Assembly (NCBI GenBank): GCA_020809705.1
Contig: CP085833.1
Coordinates: 2,046,001 to 2,110,000, forward strand
Direction: 5' to 3'
Length of the DNA: 64,000 nucleotides
Origin: Calonectria ilicicola
Lineage: Eukaryota > Ascomycota > Sordariomycetes > Hypocreales > Nectriaceae
Numbering within the stretch: position 1 is the first letter of the stretch; each line of letters opens with the position of its first letter. Below are positions 48,179 to 58,335 of this stretch, in pieces. The notes beneath the pieces are model-generated. The model did no database searches. It was not told the origin of the DNA and saw nothing but the letters and a program-made list of their open reading frames with translations. Made by a program: the position numbers and the translations under genes.

Positions 48179-48532
48179 ATGCATTTCCATCCCAGCACCG
48201 ACATCTCCGTCACCGACAAAAGCCGATCGGCCAGTGGAGATGACATTGCCGAGCATCGAACCGCAACCGTTGGTCCGGCTCCTCCAACCCCTCTTCAAAG
48301 GGCCTTAGCATACAATCGCACAGCTGTTGTCACCGCGACAGTCGCTGGGCACTTTGCCTATTATCAATATTTAGTTCGATTTCGGCGTTTAGACCTGACC
48401 GTGTCTACAAACCGTGGCTTTCTTGCCACTGCTGGACTCGCCTGGGGGTGCATCTATATTGGTGTCTTAAGTTCCATCACCGTAGCCCAACGCGCCATCG
48501 CCAGACAAGACGACCACCTTCATCTCAACTGA
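48179..48532 (+). CDS. Small hypothetical membrane protein (117 aa)
   Basis: I do not recognise a family. Residues 1-40 are polar; two hydrophobic segments follow (about 48-68, containing 'VTATVAGHFAYYQYL', and about 80-105, 'FLATAGLAWGCIYIGVL'), separated by an Arg-rich loop, suggesting a two-pass protein. The stop is only 28 nt before the ATG of the mitochondrial carrier on the same strand and in another frame. It could be a separate gene, the first cistron of a shared transcript, or a long upstream ORF. A two-pass organellar protein would fit the neighbour, but this is inference. Confidence 0.5.
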   Translation: MHFHPSTDISVTDKSRSASGDDIAEHRTATVGPAPPTPLQRALAYNRTAVVTATVAGHFAYYQYLVRFRRLDLTVSTNRGFLATAGLAWGCIYIGVLSSITVAQRAIARQDDHLHLN

Positions 48533-48560
48533 GATTCGTAAAGCTCTTTTCTCGGTTACC

Positions 48561-49511
48561 ATGTCAGCCGACTTTTGGGCTGGCTACTTAAGTGGTGCGG
48601 TTGGCATCATCATCGGAAACCCTCTCGATATTGTCAAAGTCCGCTTACAAGCACAGAGTGCAAATGCAATTTCAACTACAGCCAGTGTTGTTGGTGCGTC
48701 AACAGCCACAGCTACATCCATTAGTAACTATACATCACTGGTTACTGGCACCGCTGCCCCGATCCTTGGCTATGGTGCCTTAAACGCTATCCTTTTCGTC
48801 TCTTACAACCGGTCTGAGGCGGTCTTAAATCAGATGTTTTCAAAACAGCAAAGTCTTTGGTCAACTTGGTTTGCGGGCGCAGCTGGTGGACTTGCCACAT
48901 GGGTTGTGAGCACACCAACTGAATTGATCAAGTGCCGAGCTCAGTTGTCCACACAAAAACTTTCAAGCTGGGCCATCACGAAACATATTTGGCACAATGA
49001 AGGCGTCCGGGGTTTATATTTTGGCGGCGCAGTAACAGCAATCCGCGACAGCGTTGGATATGGTTTCTACTTCTGGGCTTATGAGCTGAGCACTCGCTGG
49101 TTTGCTACAGAATCTAACAAGGAAGCTTCTGTTCAAAATGAGGCGGCCAAGGTTCTTCTATGCGGTGGTCTAGCTGGGATTGCAACGTGGGCTAGCGTTT
49201 TCCCCCTTGATGTTATCAAGACTCGGGTTCAAGCTCAGTCAGTGGGAAGGGAGCTTGAAACAGTACCACTTCTGGGATCAAACGCGGGCCAATCAAACAG
49301 GAGGTTGGGGGCGATGCGTATTGCCCAAGAAGCATACCGAGAAGGAGGCCCACGGGTATTCTTTCGTGGTCTGACCGTCTGTAGTATAAGGGCTTTCATC
49401 GTCAATGCCGTCCAATGGGCAGTATATGAGTGGGTAATGCACGAGTTGGGACATGGCCGAAAACGAACGGTCCAGAACAATGCGTTTGAGGATCACAGTT
49501 CAGAACTCTAG
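48561..49511 (+). CDS. Mitochondrial carrier (SLC25 family) protein
   Basis: Intronless, 316 residues, with the threefold carrier repeat. Signature motifs are 'GNPLDIVKVRLQ' (about 20-31), 'STPTELIKCRAQ' (about 121-132) and 'VFPLDVIKTRVQ' (about 218-229), each P-x-(D/E)-x-x-(K/R). The linked glycine-rich elements are 'GVRGLYFGG' and 'GPRVFFRG' in repeats 2 and 3. In repeat 1 the expected second half is degenerate and replaced by a Ser/Thr/Ala-rich loop. Resemblance is nearest the amino-acid/carnitine carrier branch, but the substrate cannot be read from the sequence. It is an inner-mitochondrial-membrane transporter by family. Confidence 0.92.
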   Translation: MSADFWAGYLSGAVGIIIGNPLDIVKVRLQAQSANAISTTASVVGASTATATSISNYTSLVTGTAAPILGYGALNAILFVSYNRSEAVLNQMFSKQQSLWSTWFAGAAGGLATWVVSTPTELIKCRAQLSTQKLSSWAITKHIWHNEGVRGLYFGGAVTAIRDSVGYGFYFWAYELSTRWFATESNKEASVQNEAAKVLLCGGLAGIATWASVFPLDVIKTRVQAQSVGRELETVPLLGSNAGQSNRRLGAMRIAQEAYREGGPRVFFRGLTVCSIRAFIVNAVQWAVYEWVMHELGHGRKRTVQNNAFEDHSSEL

Positions 49512-49947
49512 ATAATCAACGAGATTTAAAAGCGTCATATGCCGTGGTGGTATCGGAATAAATTAAAAGGAAATGCGAATTTCAACTGTAAATTGTTTTT
49601 TCAACCACTCCTCCCCTGAAAAAAAAAATCTTCTACTGCCAGTATCTCGCCCTTTCTCGAGGCTTCACAACGTGTCAACATCAAGTAGGTGGCATCATTT
49701 TCCCATACCAACTCCCAAGACATAAACATGAAAAAGACTGCAAATTTCCACGGCTTTCCAAAGGATTCAAATTTAGATTCCGAGCTAGCAGCACTAGAAC
49801 GAGCAAAATCTGAAATGACTGTTCCAAAACTCTGACTGCCCGGACCAGAACGCCCGGATCTACGCCGTTATTATAACAATTTGCACTAAGACCTAAGACG
49901 CCCCTAATCCATAATACCTTAAGCGGCAGCTAGCAGGATAACGCCGC
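49512..49947. other. Convergent 3' intergenic region, 436 bp
   Basis: Between the carrier gene (+) and the RSC-like gene (-). AT-rich with an A9 run near 49620. No gene is seen. Confidence 0.4.
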
Positions 49948-52900
49948 TCAAGCAATGCTCTTCTGTTCTGGAACTTCCCGCCATCCTTCTAAACCTGCCT
50001 CCCTCTTCCATCGCTGTGTGTCATCGTCTATATGTTCAATCCATTGAGCCATGGCATTGGTAGCCTGCAAAGAAAGCTCCTGTCTGGACTCCTGTGCGGC
50101 AGCCTCAAGCTCAAGACGCTTCTGAGATTCCATATTCAATTTCTCATCGCGATCTTTCCGTTTCTTCTCCCGATCAGTCAGCCATTTCTCCCTCCCTGCT
50201 AGGTACTTAATGCTATGCCCAAGGCCAGCGCTGTCGTTTGAGATGCCCTTGTGCAATCGATCAAGAGGTGGTGCGGTGAAAAACAGGATGCGGCCCGCGC
50301 CATCGTGTTGAAAGGACTGTCTGACTTCTGGTGGTATGGCGTCGTTAAGAGTGTCCGGGAGTGTGTAGACCTCAGGTGGTCGAGGCGGGTTGTACATATT
50401 GCCAGGGGGCATAACATTACTAGGTGCAGGGCCCATGGGAGGTCGTGCGACAGGGGGGACCGGAACTTGGCCATATGCAGGTCCCATCGGACTGCCCATC
50501 TGTGGCTGTTGATGCATCGGAGGCGCTGGTGACTGAGGATATCCTGGAGCGTAGTTTTGGGGATAGCCTGGTTGCGGGTGTTGGTGAGGGTGCTGGTATT
50601 GCACTGGCCGAACAGAGACCTGAGGTGCTGGGGGTCCTAGGTGCGGAGGGTGAGGGATGGGCACTGGTGTCTGATGGATCTGGGGAGGTACGGCCACTGG
50701 TGTCACAGGCTGAAAGTGAGGCGCCATATGCGCGCTGTATTGGCCTGGTGATGGAGAGGGCCCAGGGCCAGGATAAGGCACAGGACCCCTCGAGGAATCT
50801 ATGGACATGTCCCTGGGCGCCGACATCATGGACGCACGTCGGCCGGCGTCGATGGTGATGTCCGGAATTGGGACGGCTGACATAGACATAGGCTGCGGCG
50901 GCGGCGTAGGTTCTGGGGGTGGAGACTCCTGCAAGACGGTAAGTTCATTGTCAGTCAACATAAAATGAAGGGATGAAAGCAGCGAGCGTGTGTGCAACCT
51001 GAGGCAGGAAGACGCTGCTGTTCAGTAATGGGCAAACAGAGTGAGGGCGCGAGGGGCAGTCAAGACAGGGATTTGAATTGTAGGGCAGGTTTGGGCTGGC
51101 TGATTGTCGGCCAAGCAGGCTACAACAAGGCTGTGAAAGCGAAATCAGCCCAGGGAGGGGGACTTCTGTACTCACATTGGATTCTCGAGGGCGGCGGTGC
51201 ACAGCACCCACAATGGGCGGTGCGTTCGGACTGCCCCAAGTTGGTTTTGGAAGGGCATCCGTCTCCTTTGCGTCCTCACGCAGTAGATGCTTGATGGGGC
51301 TGGGTACCTTCCTCATCCTGCGAGGGACATCGAAAAGGTCCATTTCATAATCCTTATCCCGCACCTCATCTGGCACACAGCTCGCCCACGTCTTGATTTT
51401 GTTGAATCGAAATCGCTCTTCATTGTACCTGGATTCGCAAACGTAAACATCCTTATCATGAGGGAACCCGCGAGGCCGTCCCTTGTTGAACCGCGTCACA
51501 AACATAACGAAGCAACGGTCAAGGACATCCTCAATCTGATGGTCTCGATACTGTCCCGTCTTAACCACCTCATGCTCGAAAAAGTGCTTGTCAAAGCGAT
51601 GCACCGTTTGCTCTGGTCGGTAGTACCAGCATGCATTGATCCATTTCTGCCCGGCGCGGTCCTGCCATGTTCGATAAACTTGCGCAACGATAGGTTTTGC
51701 GAGATCATTGGGGTTACGGATGTGAACCCAATCGCCTAGGCATCAACGTCAGTGATCGCTCATAGCCAATAAGCTCATTCATGAATTGTAGACATGCATA
51801 CCAACTTTCCATGTCTGGCCATTGTATTGAATGTCTGCGAGAGGGAGTTTGCCATCCTCATCTCGAAAGTCATCATCAGGTCTTGCCTTCTCTTGTTGGG
51901 CCAAAACACGAGCCTGTTTCTGAAGTTCAACAGCAGCCATATAGACCTCACTATCATCTTCGTTGTATATCTTGGCATTCTCGAACATTAATTCAATGTC
52001 CTGCATCATGTGATCCACGTGTTGATACTTCTTCCGCTTCGCCTTCTTTTTGATATTGTCCAGGGCAATCGGGTTAGTAATGGTTTGATAGTAATCCGGA
52101 ACCACAGATTTGTCGGGTAGTCTCTCGAATGCCAAGACAAGCAAGTTCCCATCATCGTCTTTGGGTTTTCGAAGTCCTTTAAGAATCGAGGCGATGCGCG
52201 CCTCAGTAGGTGTTAAGACCATGGGTGGTCGCCCCCTTCGCTTGTGCGCGTCATCATCTTCATCTCGATCTCTTCGACTGAAGCCAAAACCCCGTCCTCG
52301 TCTACGGTTGCGGCGTCTCCCCCTCATCATCTGAATCTTCGTCATCTTCATCATCATCCTCATCTTCTTCCTCCTCGTCTTCTTCTTCATCCTCTTCTTC
52401 ATCGTAGTCTTCAATGGGTGGTGAGTCGCCTTCAACAGGTGGAAGTTCACCAAGATCAGGGAGCTTAGCATCTTCTGGCATAATATATCCTTTTGCCACT
52501 AGCTTCTGTAGCTCATCCACGAAGACTTCTCTCAATCGAACGGCTGCGCCGAAGATAGGTGCCGAAGGACGGTTATACACTTGCGCATTGTGGAATATTT
52601 GCGCAACGTCTTTGACAAATTCAGCAAAGGACGTGTATTGTTTTTTTTGGGTTTTTCCCTACAGCATACGTTAACAAAATCCAATTGAACGTGATCATGT
52701 CGCGTCATCAACTCACCCTAACAGTGCTGAATGCGACGGGTTCGGATATAACTTCAAAGTAATCTGGCAGTACTCGGCGGTTTGGAATGCGCTGGAAGCC
52801 ACTGGCCAACTCCTCGCCGCTAATAATGTGAGTTTCACGTACTGATCAATGCGAATGGGAACCTACTCCTCTTCGATATTGCACAGGTAAGTCGACAGGT

Positions 52901-53114
52901 TGTGTATCATGCGAAACAAGTCAGGCCGTCCTTCTTCATCCATCTCGCCCTCTGCATCTTCCTCGCCCTCTGCATCCATCTCGACATCCATATCTCCTTC
53001 TGCATCGATATCAACATCATCGTCCGGGCGGTCCTTCATTTCGACGTCTCGGTCAGGTCCCTTGGCCTCAATCGATTCGCGCACCTCTGGCGCGGCTGCT
53101 CTCCGGGCAGACAT
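49948..53114 (-). CDS. rsc1: RSC chromatin-remodelling complex subunit Rsc1/Rsc2-like (double bromodomain, BAH)
   Basis: Histone-reading subunit of the RSC remodeller. Exons are 53114-52867, 52819-52717, 52658-51802, 51735-51176 and 50928-49948, giving about 916 residues. The order is: acidic N-terminus ('DVDIDAEGDMDVEMDAEG'); bromodomain 1 ('RRVLPDYFEVISEPVAFSTV', 'AQIFHNAQVYNRP'); an acidic Glu/Asp tract; an Arg-rich/AT-hook-like 'KRRGRPP'; bromodomain 2 ('VPDYYQTITNPIALDNIK', 'MFENAKIYNEDDSEVY'); BAH ('GDWVHIRNPND', 'WINACWYYRPEQTVHRFDKHFF'); and a Pro-rich tail with a C-terminal coiled coil. Exon 3 changes frame within the acidic tract (about 52310-52470): one base too many or an undetected intron. 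The last intron is 247 nt, far longer than its neighbours. Confidence 0.88.
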
Positions 53115-53765
53115 GGCTCAGTTAGAGAGCCAATAGCTGCGGATTCGCGATGTCGCGGCGGATGTATGCGTGTCGGAGTCGGCAAGCGTTTTGGAGGGTG
53201 TTTTGTCAACGGCGCATTTGCCAAAGCTGTTTAAAAGAATGAGTCGCGAATTGGGAACGCTAAATTTCGCGACCACAGGTACAGTACTAGACATAGCTCG
53301 CACGCAAGCGGGAAGTTGCTAAGTACCTATGTACCTCTAATTGGATCCGCTAGTCTTCTTTCGGTTAGACCCATATCGCGTCCACACAACACAAGATTGC
53401 TGCAGGGTAGGCGCGTGTAACGATTTCGGAAAAGGCCGTCGCTCATATTGTACTGAATATCTAAGCTAGCGTTCTTTTTGACCCCTTAAGTGCTGGCAAA
53501 TGCAGCATGTACTTTAGTCTTGAATTTTTCCTGAATTCTTTTTTTTTTTTTTTTTAATGAAATCTAATTTTGAGGCAGGTGAGAAGCATCCACTCAGCTG
53601 ACCAAAATGTGGTGTTCCTTGGATTTCTGATCCCCGCTTCTGGAGCCCAACGATGATTTGGCAAACTGACATTGCTCCAACAGCTACCACAACCACAACA
53701 AATCCCCCAAAAAATCCATACTCAACTTAGAAGCGTAAAAGGCAAACCGATAAACAGTTTACGTC
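53115..53765. promoter_or_regulatory. Divergent promoter region RSC/Otu1
   Basis: A 651-bp divergent region with a 17-nt T run at 53539-53555 in front of the Otu1 leader. Such T runs are common nucleosome-excluding elements in fungal promoters. No gene is seen. Confidence 0.4.
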
Positions 53766-54960
53766 ATGAGAGCTCGCTACAAGGCACCTGCTGGCACCGG
53801 AACCATTGATGTTCCAGACACTGCCACGGTTCAGAATATTCTGGATGAACTTCGAACACGTACTGGCTTTGCTAAATTTACCGTGAAATATGGCCCGCCG
53901 ATGGCTATGAAAACACTTGATCTTAGTCGAGTTAGTGAAACAGCACGTTCTATGGGCCTCCATGGTGAGACCCTAACCATCGTTCCTGAAGAGGAGGCTA
54001 TTGCCCCAACTAAAGTGGCTGAGCCCATTAAGCCTGGGGGAAGTTCGAGTGATAATCCCGAGGATATCAATGTTCCCTGGCCAGAACGCGAGGGGACACT
54101 ACGTAAGTCCCGTGTTAGTGATAACAACCCAAGACTGACTCCAAGTAGTCCTTCGAGTCATGCCTAGCGACAACAGCTGTCTATTTACAGCATTCGGCGG
54201 CGCCTTGCCCGAACAGATACCTGCCCAAAAGCTCAGGAAGATGATGGCGGACTATATCACACAACATCCTGATGAATACACAGAAGCTGTGTTGGGGACA
54301 CCGCCTGATCAGTATTGCCGTAGTATTCAAGATCCAGATCGCTGGGGCGGTGGGATTGAACTCAGCATACTCTCTGCCATATTCGATATCCAAATCTGTA
54401 CTTTTGATGTCCAGGTGTGTACACAATCATGGATTGACCAATTTTATATTAACTTCAAATTATCCGCTAACTCGCACTAGGCACAGAATCTAATCAACTT
54501 CGGTGAAGGGAAGAAAGATCGATGTATATTGGTATATTCGGGAATCCACTACGACCGAGTCGCTTTCAGTTACTCTGACTACCCTCACCATACGGCCACA
54601 TTGCCACCCGAAATGGACCGGAAAGTATGGCCGACGGATGATGGTGAAATACTAGTAAAGGCGCAAGAGCTTGTTGGTAAACTCAACAAAGCCCACTACT
54701 ATACTGACACCGAAGGTCTCATTCTTAAATGCGACGTTCCTGGTTGCGATTGGATTGGAAGTGGCCAACTTGAGGGCAGAAAACATGCCGAGCAGACAGG
54801 TCACATTGAGTTGAGCGAAATCAGAGATGTTGAAGGGGATAGTGTTGTCCGGAGCTGTGACGTGCCAGGTTGTGAGTTTATCGGCCAAGGAGACAGAGCT
54901 ATGAGACAACATAGCGCAGACACCGGGCATGAGAGATTCTCTATCATTCCGGACTGGTAA
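53766..54960 (+). CDS. otu1: OTU-family deubiquitinase Otu1/Yod1 with two tandem zinc fingers
   Basis: Deubiquitinase that works with Cdc48/p97 in ER-associated degradation. Exons are 53766-54102, 54149-54414 and 54481-54960 (introns of 46 and 66 nt), giving 360 residues. An N-terminal ubiquitin-like (UBX-like) domain covers about 1-80. The OTU domain starts 'LRVMPSDNSCLFTAFGG' with the catalytic Asp and Cys, and its His is in 'VYSGIHYDRVAF'. The C-terminus carries two copies of a finger with identical spacing, CDVPGC-x12-H-x5-H (about 54730-54800 and 54859-54930). Yeast Otu1 and human YOD1 have a single C-terminal finger. Confidence 0.95.
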
Positions 54961-55828
54961 ATGATTCTCAAGACATATATTGAATGAGACGCATCTCAGA
55001 TGAATATAAAATGTCTAGAAAACGTGGTGAAATCACACACGCCACCCCACCAATATGTACGCAGTGGAACAATGATTGTGCTCCATCTTCTACAGGCCGC
55101 AAGCATCACAAAGGTTAATCGTCGAGGTGCTGCATCTGCCCATATTGGCCGAACAAGAACTTCTCCGGTTAGCTTTTGTAATGTTTGCGGCCTGTACACG
55201 TGGATAACCACTGTAATATTATACGCGAAGGCATATCTGATACAGCGCAAACCTGTGAAGATTGTGCTCCGCATTATCTTTTATTCGGATACCCTGTGAT
55301 TAGGTGAACAACACATTGACGAATTTTTCACTTACAATTCTTTTGTAAATGAATAAAGTATTATCTTATAAAATAATATCTCTCAAAATAATTTATTATT
55401 TATTACTCTACAAAATTGATGTCTTGGGGAAGTTATGTTCGGCAACATTGAATGTGAGGAAGCCATAGGAAAACATTTCAAGAAGTGTATTTTAAGTCCT
55501 ATTTCTATCATGACAGTACTTTATTATTATTATTATTTTTGGGGAAAAAATAAACCATAATAACACCAGTGACCATGATTGGTAAATCCTAGTAAATCCA
55601 GCTCAAGCCATATTCCTGCAACCATGAGCAATGCTTCTTCAGCATAGTTTGCCGCTGGTAATGGAGGGGCTGCATATGGGATTGAGATATCTGAAGCTCA
55701 GCTGATGTGGGATGATTATTGGCTCCTCTTTGCCACACTGTGATCATGCAGCGTGTCGATGTTTTCCAAGGATAGATTCAGAAATTCGTGTTTGTTCGTC
55801 CACCTTTGCTGGCTTGCCGTATACTCCT
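54961..55828. other. Convergent 3' intergenic region, 868 bp
   Basis: Between Otu1 (+) and the Rrt8-like gene (-). AT-rich, with a (TTA)5-6 microsatellite at about 55521-55537 and nearby TTATTTATTA-type sequence. A short ORF at 55000-55299 has no support. Confidence 0.4.
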
Positions 55829-57011
55829 TCACCTGTTCAGGCCGAGGGGCGGGTCGGTAATTTTGGTCACAAGATATGCGGTCGATGCTTCAGCAATACC
55901 ATAGACCAGAACACCTACAAGGGGGATTTTGATAAGAACATAAAATCCTAATCCAAACCCAAACAAAACGCCTCCACGACTGCGAAACCAATTACGTTTT
56001 TGGTCTTTTGTGAAATGAACCCGCGCAAAGTACGGCTCTAGTAGCTCTCGCATCAAACTCCTAGATGAGAAATATGTTTGTAGAAAGATGACGAGATATC
56101 GTCGAGGAAGAAATAGTCCCGCCCCGAATATGATCGAAGCCGGGCCCAATCCAACCGCTTGATTAAAAGTGTAAAAACTTGCTGCCGGAAGAACAAAACG
56201 ACCAACTACTGGGACGTATGATAGAGCAAACACGGCAAGGGAAATTGATCCTTTGCGGAGGAATCTGTAGAGAAACATAGAAATAGCCTGTGCAGTGCTC
56301 TCGGAGTGCGTACTGCCATCAGTTGGACGGTAGAGCTTGAGATTTGGATAGTACATATCTCGCAAATCAGACGGTTTGTCATCTTTATGTTTCTGTACGT
56401 ACGTCACATCAACCCATTGAAGAGATTGCATGAATCTAGAATGTATGAGTGATAAACCTGGACAATAGAAAATTTAAAAAGGGGATAGCTAGAGGTCTTA
56501 CAGGTTATCTAGGGTCGGGACCACGTAGCGCATGAGTGCCATGAGGAAGAAAGGGATTTGAAGAACATATTCGGCAACGAAATTGAGACCGTTGATGATG
56601 GTGTCATCCCAAGTCACACCTTCGAGCGAGTAAAAAAGAGATATTATGTTCAGCAACAATTTTACCCCAAGGATCTGGGAAGTTGCTGTGAATATTTACG
56701 TTGAGTAATACACCGATAAGACTCACAGGTATAGCGATAATGAGCCGAATGGCAATGCCTGCACCAACAGCGATGGCGGCCTGACGGTAGTGGTTGGTCG
56801 TGAAAAGAGCAGGATTTTGAAGAGCTCGATGGGCTGCAGGTTTCAAGTTTCGTTAGCAGGTCTTTTGAACTGCCCTCCAATACTAGATTCGCTTGCCTCC
56901 AACCAGAGTGAGCTGAGCGCCGCGGATGACAGTGTTTAGATCAAAATGAGAAATGTCAAATGCCTCCTTAACCTTGGCTTTGTTAATGTGTGGGATTTTT
57001 TCAGAACTCAT
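55829..57011 (-). CDS. Rrt8/EI24-like multi-pass membrane protein (outer spore wall family)
   Basis: Exons are 57011-56897, 56833-56727, 56674-56502 and 56435-55829, giving 333 residues. Several hydrophobic segments and the blocks 'TWDDTIINGLNFVAEYVLQIPFFLMALMRYVVPTLDN', 'LSYVPVVGRFVLPAASFYTFNQAVG' and 'ASTAYLVTKITDPP' match fungal proteins annotated as outer spore wall protein Rrt8, related to yeast Lds1/Lds2 (lipid-droplet or spore-wall roles). Intron 1 (56896-56834) starts with GCAAGC (GAG|GCAAGC) and ends CTGCAG. The phase forces this GC donor, since the nearby GT would break the frame. In filamentous fungi the function is unproven. Confidence 0.85.
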
Positions 57012-58335
57012 AATGATAAGGAAGTGGAGAAGACGAGCTTCCCAATGAGATCGACGACGAGGCTAGATCTGTGGCAGGATTGGACTGGCTTTCAGTTTGA
57101 GGGCTAAAGTGAGGCGGACTTTGGGCGTGAATGTCACGTCACAACTTGAGTAGTATAATCAATATGTTGCGGAAATATTCAATGGAAAAGTGAACATATG
57201 TGACCTCTACACCCGTAAAGATGATAGCGATTCCGGGCCTGGAATCCTCTTGAGGCTGGTAGTCACAGTTGGGAGAATTGGTGGGAGGACAGATTTTCTT
57301 GCGGTGGGGAGCGAACTCAACGCCACCTCACCCATCATTGGCAAAAGCTGACGTAGGATGGGCTGAGTAGCTGGCTGTGTCATGCCCTACTTGCACCAGC
57401 TGAAATGAAACACGGAAAGTCCGGAACGGCTCCAAACAAATGGGAACAAAATCGCGTTCGGCAAGCGAATATGTGTATTCTTTGCTACTTCAGTTGATGA
57501 GATACAGTGAACGCTGAGCCCCTCTCTCAAGCAAGCTACTTGACATTACTCAGGGCCCTTGGCCTCCCATGTGACTTAACAGGGGCTGGAATGTAGTGGC
57601 CGATTTCTGGTGTGGCAGAAAACACACAGCTGCGATCTACAGTCGGCAGCCTCTAATACATGTGATCCATGTAACATGTAGCACGCCTCTTCATTCCATG
57701 CAGTGGCCTATCCCCGGCCATATTTGAGATAATGCCAGCGATTTGGTGATGGTGTACTTGGACTCATGAACCAATGTATGGTAGTATGGTCCAATGAAGT
57801 TAGTATAACATGGTAGTGGGGCGACCAAGAAAAGCTGTGGTGCGAGTGGTCCGCAATGCTGCGTCGCGTAGGTGTGATGCAACTAATGCTCATGCGTGAA
57901 CTTCAGAGGGGTTGCAGGATTAGGGATGACTAAGGGATCCCGATCCGGGGTGCCCCCAGTTCGTTCCCCAGAGTGATGCACTTTGCCTTGAGAGCCACGG
58001 GCAGCGAGGTGTCACTGCGTACTTTGATATTGGCCACCCTTGCGACTCAACAAAGTCGTTCGATTTTGACATCTCCCTTTATTTCTCGAAACCCGTACAT
58101 TGTTTCCTTTCTGCTTCAACACGTTCCTGATCCCCTCGCACGCTGCTGCGCCGCTCGGTGAGCCGCCCTTGATCACGACGACGCGACGCCCTCGAATGCG
58201 AATCTTGACACCGCCTGTTGCAAGTTGTCACGCAACAATGTGCCCCGATTTTGACTCATCTCGTCGCGATGCCTGAGCCACTGTTTGGACAAGGAGTTTT
58301 TCGTGCTGCTTGAAAATAAATACATTACCAGGACC
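57012..58335. promoter_or_regulatory. Divergent intergenic region Rrt8-like/Inp1, 1.3 kb
   Basis: No supported gene. A GTCACGTCAC element lies at about 57133-57142. An in-frame upstream ATG for Inp1 lies at 58285, 17 codons before the chosen start. Confidence 0.4.
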
